A DNA stretch of 64,000 nucleotides from Chryseobacterium balustinum (GTDB taxonomy: Bacteria > Bacteroidota > Bacteroidia > Flavobacteriales > Weeksellaceae). The position numbers were made by a program, and so were the translations under genes. Shown in pieces: positions 39,895-48,202 of the stretch. The DNA lies in the NCBI RefSeq assembly GCF_900168205.1, contig NZ_FUZE01000006.1, positions 142,322 to 206,321 of the forward strand, in the 5' to 3' direction. The notes beneath the pieces were generated by a model, which saw only the letters and a list, made by a program, of their open reading frames with translations, did not search any database and was not told the DNA's origin. Numbering within the stretch: position 1 is the first letter of the stretch; each line of letters begins with the position of its first letter.

Positions 39895-40301
39895 TATTCC
39901 ACTACAATTGTTTTTGTGATCCAGTTGTTATTACCATTCCAAAATCTGAATGTGTAATTTCCTTTTTTTCTTGGACTAAAATTAATCTGATTTGCTGATT
40001 TATGATTTGCCTGCGAACACATCCCATTGGTAAGGTATTGATAAGCGGTAACATCTCTGTCAAATTCTCCAGTATGAACGTAATCGTATCCATAGAATCC
40101 TCTACAAGTTGATGCGTACGTAGAATAGGTTCTGATGCTTTGAACTGAGAAAACGCTCATCGTATCGCTAACGATTTTCACACTGTCAATCTTTACTTTA
40201 TCTACAGATTCTATCGTCTGATAATCATCATCATCTTTACATGAAGTAAAAAAAACACCTAAAACTGCCGCAGCAAAACTTATTTTTAATAGAGATTTCA
40301 T
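39894..40301 (-). CDS. small lipoprotein of unknown function
   Basis: A 135-residue lipoprotein (lipobox VFFTSC, Cys20) followed by an acidic KDDDDY linker and a beta-rich domain. That domain has two Cys (STCRGFYG and GMCSQANHK) and ends in a TFRFWNGNNNWITKTIVVE strand. No known domain was recognised. It is the first gene of the coupled lipoprotein-DUF922-AddB-like unit, and its role is unknown. Confidence 0.7.
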   Translation of the reverse strand: MKSLLKISFAAAVLGVFFTSCKDDDDYQTIESVDKVKIDSVKIVSDTMSVFSVQSIRTYSTYASTCRGFYGYDYVHTGEFDRDVTAYQYLTNGMCSQANHKSANQINFSPRKKGNYTFRFWNGNNNWITKTIVVE

Positions 40302-40365
40302 GATGTTGGATTTTGATCGTTTGGAAAGATAAATTTAGTGAAAATAAATACGAATTAACATATTT

Positions 40366-41001
40366 TTAAGAATTAAAATTACCTTTTGAAAGATAAACAA
40401 CCTTTTTAGTGTCAAAAAACTCTTCGTCGAAGTAGTTTTTAAGACTGAAAAGTTCACATTTCAAACCGGCAAGTTCTTCAGCCAAATCTCCGCCTTTTAG
40501 ATATAAAACTCCGTTATGTTTTGCATTTAATTGTTCTTTTTCAAATTTACCTTTCAGCCATCTTAAAAATTCAGGCATTTGAGTAACGGCGCGACTTACC
40601 ACGAAATGGAATTTTTCTTTTACTTTTTCTGCCCTTCCGTGAATGGCTGTAAGATTTGATAATCCAACACCTTCTGCAACAGCATTTACCACTGTAATCT
40701 TCTTGCCAATAGAATCGATTAAAGTAAACTGAGTTTCCGGAAACAAAATTGCCAAAGGAATTCCTGGAAAACCACCACCTGTTCCCACGTCTAAAACTTT
40801 TGTTCCGGGGGCGAATTCCATGATTTTTGCGATGCCTAAAGAATGCAGAATATGCTTCTCATAAAGAGATTCCATATCTTTTCGGGAGATGACGTTTATT
40901 TTCTCGTTCCATTCTCCATACAGACTTTCAAGCTTTGTAAACTGCTCGATTTGTTTCTCTGTAAGATCCGGAAAATATTTTTGAATGATTGCTATCGACA
41001 T
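40366..41001 (-). CDS. rsmG: 16S rRNA (guanine527-N7)-methyltransferase RsmG
   Basis: The protein of about 211 residues has the RsmG pattern: EKHILHSLGIAKIM near 47, the SAM-binding VLDVGTGGGFPGIPLAILFP, the TLIDSIGKKITVV strand and VVSRAVTQMPEFL, whose Arg is the family's active-site arginine. It methylates G527 of 16S rRNA. The open frame continues to a TTG at 41022, but that codon overlaps the -7 element at 41020-41027. The ATG at 40999-41001 (MSIAIIQKYFP) is the true start. Its promoter is divergent from the aminotransferase gene. Confidence 0.95.
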   Translation of the reverse strand: MSIAIIQKYFPDLTEKQIEQFTKLESLYGEWNEKINVISRKDMESLYEKHILHSLGIAKIMEFAPGTKVLDVGTGGGFPGIPLAILFPETQFTLIDSIGKKITVVNAVAEGVGLSNLTAIHGRAEKVKEKFHFVVSRAVTQMPEFLRWLKGKFEKEQLNAKHNGVLYLKGGDLAEELAGLKCELFSLKNYFDEEFFDTKKVVYLSKGNFNS

Positions 41002-41019
41002 AAAACTAATTATAAAGCG

Positions 41020-41050
41020 CAAAAATAAGTTTTATTAACAGTTTATTCAA
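41020..41050 (-). promoter_or_regulatory. rsmG promoter: TTTG-N20-TATTTTTG on the minus strand
   Basis: The minus strand carries TATTTTTG (41020-41027) with a TTTG/TTG -33 box about 20 bases upstream (CAA at 41048-41050 on the plus strand). This matches the flavobacterial sigma-A consensus. It lies back to back with the aminotransferase -7 element. Confidence 0.65.
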
Positions 41051-41064
41051 ATTAAGTTTTTATA

Positions 41065-41072
41065 TATATTTG
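41065..41072 (+). promoter_or_regulatory. -7 promoter element (TATATTTG) of the aminotransferase gene
   Basis: TATATTTG lies 21 bases before the ATG at 41094. The alternative TTG start at 41070 would lie inside this element, so the ATG is the start. Confidence 0.6.
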
Positions 41073-41093
41073 TTAAAAAGACAAAAAGAATAC

Positions 41094-42287
41094 ATGAATA
41101 AACTTTCAGACAGAGTAAACAGGTTGGGTTACTCACAGACATTCGTCATGTCAAACAAAGCTAGAGAGATGAAAGCCAGCGGAGTAGATGTGATTTCTTT
41201 AACATTGGGTGAACCCGATTTTGATGTTCCCGACAACATCAAAGAAGCTGCTTTTACGGCAATCAATGAAAATTACAGCCACTACTCTCCTGTTCCGGGA
41301 TTTTTAGAACTTCGTCAGGCAATTTCTGAAAAACTAAAAAGAGACAATCAACTCGATTATAAACCTACACAAATCTGTGTTTCAAACGGTGCTAAACAAG
41401 CAATTATTAATGTTTTAGCAGCTATTATCAATGATGGAGATGAAGTAATCCTTCCTACTCCTTTCTGGGTAAGCTATGATGAAATGGTAAAAATGATGGG
41501 TGGGAATTCTGTGATGCTTCCCACTTCTTATATTACCGATTTTAAAATCACGGCAGAACAGCTTGATGAAGCGATTAACGAAAAAACAAAAGCTGTTCTT
41601 TTCAGCTCGCCTTGTAATCCTTCAGGTGGATATTATACGTATGATGAATTGAAATCCTTAGCAAAAGTTATTGCTAAATATCCTCATGTAACGGTAATTT
41701 CTGACGAAATCTACGAATATATTAATTACGAAACTAAAACCACATCCATCGCTCAGTTTCCGGAAGTTTACGAGCAGACCGCTGTAATCAACGGAATGTC
41801 TAAAGCTTTTGCAATGACAGGCTGGAGAATCGGTTATTCTGCTTGTCCGGAATGGTTGGCAAAAGCTTGTGAAAAAATTCAGGGACAAATGACGAGCGGA
41901 GCGAATACTGTTGCTCAGAGAGCTTCAATTGTTGCTTTAAAGACTGATCCTTCAGAATATAAATACATGATTGATGCTTTCAAAACAAGAAGAGATCTTG
42001 TGTACAGTTTGATGAAGGAAATTCCTGGATTTAAAGTACTTTTACCGAAAGCTGCCTTCTATTTCTTCCCAGATATTTCTCATTATATCGGAAAAACATT
42101 AGACGGAACTGAAATAAAAGATGCCGATGATTTTGCCATGTTTATTTTAGAAAATGCTCATGTAGGTTGTGTTGGTGGAGTTTCATTCGGAAGTCCGGAA
42201 TGTATCAGATTTTCTTATGCAGCTTCTGAAGAAGAATTAAGAGAAGCGATGAGAAGAATAAAAGAATTATTAGAAAAATTTAATTAA
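41094..42287 (+). CDS. class I pyridoxal-phosphate aminotransferase, aspartate aminotransferase-like
   Basis: The 397-residue PLP enzyme of fold type I has the class I aminotransferase pattern: LGEPDFDVPDNIKEAA near residue 36, LPTPFWVSYDEM, SPCNPSG, VISDEIYEYI with the cofactor Asp, and the PLP lysine in SKAFAMTGWRIGY. It most likely transfers the amino group between aspartate and 2-oxoglutarate, though broader specificity is usual in this subfamily. It starts at ATG 41094, after the TATATTTG -7 element. It is followed by the M16 peptidase gene eight bases later. Confidence 0.93.
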   Translation: MNKLSDRVNRLGYSQTFVMSNKAREMKASGVDVISLTLGEPDFDVPDNIKEAAFTAINENYSHYSPVPGFLELRQAISEKLKRDNQLDYKPTQICVSNGAKQAIINVLAAIINDGDEVILPTPFWVSYDEMVKMMGGNSVMLPTSYITDFKITAEQLDEAINEKTKAVLFSSPCNPSGGYYTYDELKSLAKVIAKYPHVTVISDEIYEYINYETKTTSIAQFPEVYEQTAVINGMSKAFAMTGWRIGYSACPEWLAKACEKIQGQMTSGANTVAQRASIVALKTDPSEYKYMIDAFKTRRDLVYSLMKEIPGFKVLLPKAAFYFFPDISHYIGKTLDGTEIKDADDFAMFILENAHVGCVGGVSFGSPECIRFSYAASEEELREAMRRIKELLEKFN

Positions 42288-42295
42288 AAACAACC

Positions 42296-45235
42296 ATGAA
42301 TTTATTTAAAAAATTAACGATTGTAACCAGTATTGCAGCAGCAAGTTTCTGTGGATATGCTCAAGCTCAGGATTTCCAGTGGAAAGAAGCAAAATCAAAT
42401 GGTTATACCTATAAATATGTAACCAATGATCCTACTTCTGCAAGATATTATAAGCTTAAAAACGGATTAACCGTAATTTTAAGTGCTACTAATAAAGAAC
42501 CAAGAATTCAGACTTATATTGCAACAAAAGCAGGTAGTAAAACGGATCCGGCAAGTCACACCGGTCTTGCGCATTATCTGGAACACATGCTTTTTAAAGG
42601 TACAGATAAGTTTGGTTCAAAAGATTGGGCAAAAGAAAAACCTCTTTTAGATAAAGTTGATACTCTTTATGAGAAATACAACCAGACAAAAGATGAAGCC
42701 AAAAGAAAAGAAATTTATAAAGAAATAGATAAGGTTTCTGGAGAAGCTGCAAACTATGCCATTGCCAATGAATACGACAAAATGATGGCAGGAATGGGAG
42801 CAGATGGAACTAATGCATTTACATCTTTCGAACAAACTGTTTATGTGGAAGATATTCCTGCCAATGCAGTTGATAAATTTTTGGCTGTACAGTCTGAACG
42901 TTTCAGAGCGCCTGTTTTAAGGCTCTTCCATACAGAGCTTGAAGCAGTTTATGAAGAGAAAAACAGAAGTTTAGATGATGATACCGACAAAGTTTATGAT
43001 AAGATATTTGAAACTTTATTTCCGAATAACAACTACGGTAAACAAACTACGATCGGAACAATCGAGCACTTGAAAAACCCTTCTTTAAAGGCTATTAGAG
43101 ACTATTATAACAATTATTACGTTCCCAATAATATGGGAGTAATCATGTCGGGAGATTTTAATCCAGATGAGATGATCGCTAAGATCGATAAGGCTTTTTC
43201 TTACATGAAGTCTAAAGCCGTTCCTGAATACGTTGTAGGACAGGAAAAACCAATTGCATCACCAGTTATAAAAGAAGTTGTAGGCCCTAATCCTGAAAGC
43301 GTAATGATGGGATTCAGATTTCCGGGAGCTACGACCAAAGATGCAAGACTTTTGACTTTAATTGGAAATATGCTGACCAACGGGCAAGCCGGATTAATTG
43401 ACCTGGATCTTGTAAAAAAACAAAAACTTTTGGGGGCTTATGCTTTTCCGTATGTTTTAAAAGATTATTCGGTGTTGCTTTTACAAGGAAGACCAACAGA
43501 AGGTCAATCGTTGGATGAAGTGAAAAATCTTCTTCTTCAGGAAATTGAAAAGCTTAGAAAAGGTGAATTTTCGGATGATTTAATTCAATCTATCGTAAAT
43601 AACGAGAAGAAAAACATCATTCAGAAAGATGAAAAATATTCTTCAAGAGCAAGTATTTTAATGGATGAATTCACCTCTGATATCGACCATAAAGCTTCGT
43701 TAGAATATTTAGAAGAAATTTCTAAGCTTACCAAAAAAGATATTATGGATTTTACATCTAAATATCTTCAGAATAACAATTACGTCGCAGTTTATAAGAA
43801 AAAAGGCGAAGATAAAAGCATTGTAAAAGTAGATAAGCCAACAATAACGCCGGTTTCTGTAAACAGAGAAGATAACTCTCCGTTTCTTAAAAGGATCGAT
43901 GAGATGCCTGAAAATACTATTTCTCCGGTTTGGTTAAATTTTGATAAAGATATTGCTAAAAGCAAAGTGAAAAGTGTAGATGTTCTTTCTGTAAAAAATA
44001 CAGATAATGAACTTTTCAGATTGTATTATTACTTCGATTCAGGAAAATGGAACAATAAAATACTTCCTTTAGCAGCAGAATATTTACAGTATTTAGGAAC
44101 AAAGAATAAGTCTTCTGAAGCGATCAGTAAAGAATTTTACAAACTGGCTTCAAGCTTTAATGTAAATGCAGGTAATGAAGAAACTTATGTTTCTTTAGAA
44201 GGTTTAAATGATAACTTTGATAAAACAGCAGATTTATTTGAAGATTTAATTAAAAACTGTCAGGCTGATGAAGCTGCTTTAACTGCTTACAAAGCAAGAG
44301 TAAAAAAAGCTAGAGCCAACGCAAAACAGAACAAAGGAATAATCATGAGTGGACTAAGAAGTTATGCTCAGTATGGCTCTCAAAATCCTTTTAATAATGT
44401 TTTAACAGATGCTGAATTAGATGCTTTAAAAGCGGAAGATCTGGTGAATATCCTGCATGATTTGTTTAATTATAAACATAAAATTCTTCACTACGGACCA
44501 AAATCTGCACACGAAGTTGCATCTTCTTTAACGCTGATTCATAAAGTTCCGGCAACGTTGAAAGAAATGCCAAAATCTAAAACTTTTGCGCAGATTCCTA
44601 CAGATAAAAATAAAGTTTTGTTTGCCAATTATGATATGGTACAAGCTGAAGTTTTCTGGGTAAGAAATGCAGATAATTACAATCCAGAACTTAGTCCTAC
44701 AATAAGTTTGTTTAATAACTATTTTGGTGGTGGAATGGGATCTATTGTTTTCCAAACAATTAGAGAATCTAAAGCTTTGGCGTATTCTACTTATGCCTAT
44801 TTTGGTCAACCAAACAAAAAAGAAAATAAAAATATGATTACGGCTTACGTGGGTACTCAGGCCGATAAGCTGAATGAATCTACAACTGCTATGAACGAGC
44901 TTTTAACGTCTCTTCCAAAATCTGAGCAGTTATTTGAAACCGCAAAAAGCGGATTAAGAAAGACAATTGCTGCAGAAAGAATTACTCAGGATGGAATTAT
45001 TTTCTCTTATTTAGCAGCTCAAAAATTAGGTCTCGATTATGACAGGAGAAAAAGTGTCTACGAACAGTCTCCGAAACTGAATTTTGCAGACATCAATACG
45101 TTTCATGATCAAGAAATGAAAGGTAAAAATTACACCTACTGCCTTGTCGCTGCGCAAGATAAAGTAAAGGATGAAGATTTGCTGAAATTAGGTGAGCTTA
45201 AAAAGTTAAGTCTTACAGAAATATTCGGTTACTAA
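42296..45235 (+). CDS. periplasmic M16 family zinc metallopeptidase
   Basis: This 979-residue precursor has a signal peptide (MNLFKKLTIVTSIAAASFCGYAQAQ) and two tandem M16 halves. The first has the inverted zinc motif HYLEHMLFKGT (HxxEH) and a downstream Glu (LEAVYEEKN). The second lacks an HxxEH and is the partner domain. An unusually charged insert (KYNQTKDEAKRKEIYKEIDKV region) follows the active-site helix. It probably degrades peptides in the periplasm. It is co-transcribed with the upstream aminotransferase and has its own terminator. Confidence 0.93.
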   Translation: MNLFKKLTIVTSIAAASFCGYAQAQDFQWKEAKSNGYTYKYVTNDPTSARYYKLKNGLTVILSATNKEPRIQTYIATKAGSKTDPASHTGLAHYLEHMLFKGTDKFGSKDWAKEKPLLDKVDTLYEKYNQTKDEAKRKEIYKEIDKVSGEAANYAIANEYDKMMAGMGADGTNAFTSFEQTVYVEDIPANAVDKFLAVQSERFRAPVLRLFHTELEAVYEEKNRSLDDDTDKVYDKIFETLFPNNNYGKQTTIGTIEHLKNPSLKAIRDYYNNYYVPNNMGVIMSGDFNPDEMIAKIDKAFSYMKSKAVPEYVVGQEKPIASPVIKEVVGPNPESVMMGFRFPGATTKDARLLTLIGNMLTNGQAGLIDLDLVKKQKLLGAYAFPYVLKDYSVLLLQGRPTEGQSLDEVKNLLLQEIEKLRKGEFSDDLIQSIVNNEKKNIIQKDEKYSSRASILMDEFTSDIDHKASLEYLEEISKLTKKDIMDFTSKYLQNNNYVAVYKKKGEDKSIVKVDKPTITPVSVNREDNSPFLKRIDEMPENTISPVWLNFDKDIAKSKVKSVDVLSVKNTDNELFRLYYYFDSGKWNNKILPLAAEYLQYLGTKNKSSEAISKEFYKLASSFNVNAGNEETYVSLEGLNDNFDKTADLFEDLIKNCQADEAALTAYKARVKKARANAKQNKGIIMSGLRSYAQYGSQNPFNNVLTDAELDALKAEDLVNILHDLFNYKHKILHYGPKSAHEVASSLTLIHKVPATLKEMPKSKTFAQIPTDKNKVLFANYDMVQAEVFWVRNADNYNPELSPTISLFNNYFGGGMGSIVFQTIRESKALAYSTYAYFGQPNKKENKNMITAYVGTQADKLNESTTAMNELLTSLPKSEQLFETAKSGLRKTIAAERITQDGIIFSYLAAQKLGLDYDRRKSVYEQSPKLNFADINTFHDQEMKGKNYTYCLVAAQDKVKDEDLLKLGELKKLSLTEIFGY

Positions 45236-45240
45236 AACCA

Positions 45241-45272
45241 AAAAGAGCTTTGAAAGAAGCTCTTTTTTTTGA
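45241..45272 (+). terminator. terminator after the M16 gene
   Basis: AAAAGAGCTT pairs with AAGCTCTTTT around TGAAAG, followed by a run of Ts. It closes the aminotransferase-M16 operon. Confidence 0.85.
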
Positions 45273-45339
45273 TTCATTCTAAAAAAACTATTATAGATTT
45301 TATTTATCGAAAACTATTTTTTCAATAGACGAAACTATG

Positions 45340-45347
45340 TATATTTG
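45340..45347 (+). promoter_or_regulatory. -7 promoter element (TATATTTG) of the peroxiredoxin operon
   Basis: TATATTTG lies 36 bases before the ATG at 45384, giving a leader of ordinary length. No clear -33 TTG is visible at the expected spacing. Confidence 0.6.
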
Positions 45348-45383
45348 CATTGTAAAATTAATCAAATTAAAAATTAGAAAATT

Positions 45384-46016
45384 ATGTCTTTAGTAGGTAA
45401 AAAATTTCCAAACGTAACGATTGACGCAATGTCTGAAATGGGTGATGATCTTAGAATCAACATCTTCGAAGAAACTACAAAAAACCAACAAAAAGTGATT
45501 TTATTCTGGTATCCAAAAGATTTTACTTTTGTTTGCCCGACTGAGCTTCACGCATTTCAAGAAGCTTTAGGTGAATTCGAAAAAAGAAACACTAAAGTAA
45601 TCGGTGCTTCTTGCGATACAAACGAAGTACACTTTGCTTGGTTGAATGTTTCAAAAGACAACGGTGGTATTGAAGGAGTTACTTATCCGCTTTTAGCTGA
45701 TACTCACAGACAATTGGCAAATTTATTAGATATTGTAGATCAGGATCTAGAATTTGACGAAGAAGGAAATGAGTATTTCACAGGTTCAAACGTAACGTAC
45801 AGAGCAACTTATTTGATCGACGAAACAGGAAAAGTATTCCACGAGTCGGTAAATGATATGCCTCTAGGAAGAAACGTAAAAGAATATTTAAGATTGATCG
45901 ATGCTTATACTCACGTTCAGAAGCACGGTGAAGTTTGCCCTGCAAACTGGGAAGAAGGTAAAGATGCAATGAAAGCTGACAGAACTTCTACTGCTGAATA
46001 TTTAGCAAAGAACTAA
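45384..46016 (+). CDS. 2-Cys peroxiredoxin (AhpC/Prx1 type)
   Basis: This 210-residue cytoplasmic peroxidase has the peroxidatic Cys in FTFVCPTELHAFQ near residue 53, the Prx strands VIGASCDTNEVHFAW and GEEVTYPLLADT-like, and a second Cys in HGEVCPANW near residue 193 as the resolving cysteine. It reduces hydrogen peroxide and alkyl hydroperoxides. Downstream, a thioredoxin-type gene with a CGNC active site could recycle it. The length is the family norm. Confidence 0.94.
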   Translation: MSLVGKKFPNVTIDAMSEMGDDLRINIFEETTKNQQKVILFWYPKDFTFVCPTELHAFQEALGEFEKRNTKVIGASCDTNEVHFAWLNVSKDNGGIEGVTYPLLADTHRQLANLLDIVDQDLEFDEEGNEYFTGSNVTYRATYLIDETGKVFHESVNDMPLGRNVKEYLRLIDAYTHVQKHGEVCPANWEEGKDAMKADRTSTAEYLAKN

Positions 46017-46032
46017 GATAATGTGGTAATTT

Positions 46033-46089
46033 GAAAATGAGATAATTTGAAAATTGATCACATGATTATTTAAAAATTATCTCATTTTC
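46033..46089. repeat. perfect 16-bp inverted repeat between peroxiredoxin and thioredoxin genes
   Basis: GAAAATGAGATAATTT (46033-46048) is exactly complementary to AAATTATCTCATTTTC (46074-46089), with a 25-base loop. It lies in the 125-base gap between the two genes, together with other TTTGAAAAT repeats. It may act as a partial terminator or stabiliser of the peroxiredoxin mRNA end. Confidence 0.65.
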
Positions 46090-46141
46090 TATTTCTTGAT
46101 ATTTTCAAATTAATAAATTTCCAAATTTTCAAATTAAAATT

Positions 46142-46450
46142 ATGTATACAGAATTAACAGAAGATACGTTACAAAATATCGTTAACGACAACGAAAAAGT
46201 AGTGGTACAATACGGTGCAACATGGTGCGGAAACTGCAGAATTATGAAGCCTAAATTTAAAAAACTGGCAGCTGAAAATGACGCAATTCCTTTTCTATAT
46301 GTAGATGCAGAAAAATTACCGGAAAGCAGAAAATTAGCAAAAGTTGACAACTTACCTACTTTCGCAATTTTCAAAAATGGTGAATTGGTCAACCAAGTGC
46401 AGTCTAACCAAGCGGAAAGTTTAATTAACCTTTTTAATGAATTAGCATAA
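46142..46450 (+). CDS. thioredoxin-fold protein with CGNC active site
   Basis: The 102-residue protein has the thioredoxin fold: VVVQYGATWCGNCRIMKPKF with the redox pair Cys-Gly-Asn-Cys near residues 29-32, the YVDAEKL strand and the cis-proline in LPTFAIF. CGNC instead of CGPC changes redox potential relative to classical thioredoxin. It is probably the reductant for the upstream peroxiredoxin. Its stop codon overlaps the ATG of the next gene (TAATG). Confidence 0.9.
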   Translation: MYTELTEDTLQNIVNDNEKVVVQYGATWCGNCRIMKPKFKKLAAENDAIPFLYVDAEKLPESRKLAKVDNLPTFAIFKNGELVNQVQSNQAESLINLFNELA

Positions 46451-46698
46451 TGAAGTTACCAGTAATCAGACAGTTTTATCAAAACCAAACTCCGGAAAAT
46501 TTAGAAAAAACTTTAGAGGTTTTAGAATCTTTCACAGAGTTTAGAGGAACTACAGAAGAAGATATGAATGTTGCAGGTGAATTGATTACCAACATCTGTG
46601 GAGCTTTGGAGGTTCACGCTAATGTACAAAACGGAATGAGTGAGAAAGATGCTTTAAACTCTTTTGCTCAAAAGGTTTTAGGATCAATTGACAAGTAG
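46450..46698 (+). CDS. small conserved flavobacterial protein, DUF6952-like
   Basis: An 82-residue acidic, helical protein (GELITNICGALEVHANVQNGMSEKDALNSFAQKVLGSIDK at its end, given as position 43-82). It resembles a small protein found after thioredoxin genes in flavobacteria (DUF6952, from memory). No cysteine pair or cofactor motif is present. Its translational coupling to the thioredoxin suggests it acts with peroxiredoxin/thioredoxin, but its role is unknown. Confidence 0.7.
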   Translation: MKLPVIRQFYQNQTPENLEKTLEVLESFTEFRGTTEEDMNVAGELITNICGALEVHANVQNGMSEKDALNSFAQKVLGSIDK

Positions 46699-46736
46699 TA
46701 TTTAATATTTAAACACTAATTCAACGAATATTTTTT

Positions 46737-46793
46737 CACTAATCTGCACAAATATTTAATTTAAAAATTGTGTTATTTGTGAGTAAATTAGTG
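46737..46793. repeat. inverted repeat, CACTAAT...ATTAGTG type
   Basis: CACTAATCTGCACAAATA is mirrored by TATTTGTGAGTAAATTAGTG about 20 bases on, an imperfect palindrome downstream of the thioredoxin operon. Similar short palindromes occur elsewhere in the window (57140-57196). Confidence 0.55.
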
Positions 46794-46820
46794 ATAATTG
46801 TGTTTAAAACACCAAAAATA

Positions 46821-46852
46821 AAATCCCGATGAAAAGACATCAGGATTTTTTG
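46821..46852 (+). terminator. terminator of the peroxiredoxin-thioredoxin operon
   Basis: AAATCC-GATG pairs with CATC-GGATTT (one mismatched base each side) around AAAAGA, followed by a T-run. The convergent Bax-inhibitor-like gene ends 70 bases further on. Confidence 0.7.
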
Positions 46853-46921
46853 GGTTTATAAAAGTGAATTATAAAATTTTGATTAAACTCATAACTTATA
46901 ATTCATAATTTCTCACTAAAA

Positions 46922-47611
46922 CTAGCTTCTTCTGCTCATTAAAATTCTTAAGATATACCAGAATAATAGCATAATAGAAGCGAAAAGCTGTAAAGAAGCG
47001 CCAACATATTGGTCTGTTGTATAAGAATCTTTCAGTTTACTTGTCTGATATAAAATAGTCACAGAAGCTAAGATTACCATCCCTACCGAGAACCAAAGTC
47101 CAAGATCGAAACCGAAAATCATTCCGGCAACAATTAATCCTAAAGCAATGAATCCTCCGATTGTAATAATGTTTCTAAGGAATGAAAAATCTCTTTTAGA
47201 AGTAAAAGCTACTGCAGAAACTCCAGCAAACATAGCAATAGTAAGCGTTGCTGCCTGAAAAATCAATTGACCTGTATTGGGATAAGCCATCGCCATATAC
47301 ATCATTGGTAAAAAGATAATTGCCTGAAGTACAATGTAAATAGCAAGACCCAAATACTGAGTAGATCTGCTTTGAGCTAAAGACCATTTGTTTGCTAAAA
47401 AAGAAGCCAACCAAAATATCCCCAAAACCAAAAGCCAGCTGTATTTCTGCCCAACCATCATATAAACCATTTCGCCTGGAACAACTGCTAATAAAGTAGT
47501 TTCAACAGCAATAAATGCAAGAATTGCAAAAGCAACATGCAAATAGGTTTTTTTGTAAAAACTAGCCTTTTCTACATCCGAAGAATGCGCGACTAAAACA
47601 TCTGTCATCAT
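46922..47611 (-). CDS. Bax inhibitor-1/YccA family membrane protein
   Basis: The 229-residue protein has seven hydrophobic segments, beginning HVAFAILAFIAVETTLLAV and ending with the conserved C-terminal region KLKDSYTTDQYVGASLQLFASIMLLFWYILRILMSRR. It belongs to the Bax inhibitor-1/YccA family of proton- or calcium-linked membrane proteins. In bacteria YccA binds FtsH and other members act on membrane protein turnover; here the role is unknown. It follows a small exported-protein gene 29 bases upstream. Confidence 0.9.
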   Translation of the reverse strand: MMTDVLVAHSSDVEKASFYKKTYLHVAFAILAFIAVETTLLAVVPGEMVYMMVGQKYSWLLVLGIFWLASFLANKWSLAQSRSTQYLGLAIYIVLQAIIFLPMMYMAMAYPNTGQLIFQAATLTIAMFAGVSAVAFTSKRDFSFLRNIITIGGFIALGLIVAGMIFGFDLGLWFSVGMVILASVTILYQTSKLKDSYTTDQYVGASLQLFASIMLLFWYILRILMSRRS

Positions 47612-47640
47612 AAGTTCTCTATTTATAATTTTAATTATTT

Positions 47641-48087
47641 CTAATTACTGTAATCCGGTTTTACACCAAGAATTTTACCATCATTTTCAAAAATCACCGT
47701 AATCAAATCTCTTGGCGGATCATTTTTATCATCTGTATATTTATACTGAACCGAAGGATAAGTCTGATTATCGGGTAGCTTTTGATAACCTGACTGATAA
47801 ACTTCTGTCTTTCTTTCAAAGCTTATTCCGCCAGAAAGTCTCTGAATCATATTTTCATCTACCAAACTCTTTACCTTTTCAGAAATAAGAATTCCAACCG
47901 CTTGTTTATCTGCATTTTTCAAAGCAGAAATAAATTTAGAGAACGACTGATTGTACAATTCAATTTTATCTTTAGGAATAGAAGCAGAAATATCCATTGG
48001 TGGATTTTGAATTTCCATTTTTTTCACCTCTTGTGCGAAAGCTGACGAAACTGAAAACAGACACAGAGCAACGATTATTTTTTTCAT
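47641..48087 (-). CDS. exported protein of unknown function
   Basis: A 148-residue precursor with a signal peptide (MKKIIVALCLFSVSSAFAQ). The mature part has an early Met/Pro-rich segment (MEIQNPPMDISA) and a beta-rich C-terminus (SVQYKYTDDKND, ITVIFENDGKILGVKPDY). The latter resembles NTF2-like or SnoaL-type folds in rhythm, but no family was recognised. It is upstream of, and probably co-transcribed with, the Bax-inhibitor-like gene. Confidence 0.68.
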   Translation of the reverse strand: MKKIIVALCLFSVSSAFAQEVKKMEIQNPPMDISASIPKDKIELYNQSFSKFISALKNADKQAVGILISEKVKSLVDENMIQRLSGGISFERKTEVYQSGYQKLPDNQTYPSVQYKYTDDKNDPPRDLITVIFENDGKILGVKPDYSN

Positions 48088-48202
48088 AGGTAAATGATAT
48101 TGTTTTTATTTGTCATATGGAATATTTACACGAAATTTAATCAAAAATAATTTCATTTTAGACAAGATTTAAATTTGGCTGACCTAATTTAAGCTAAATA
48201 AA

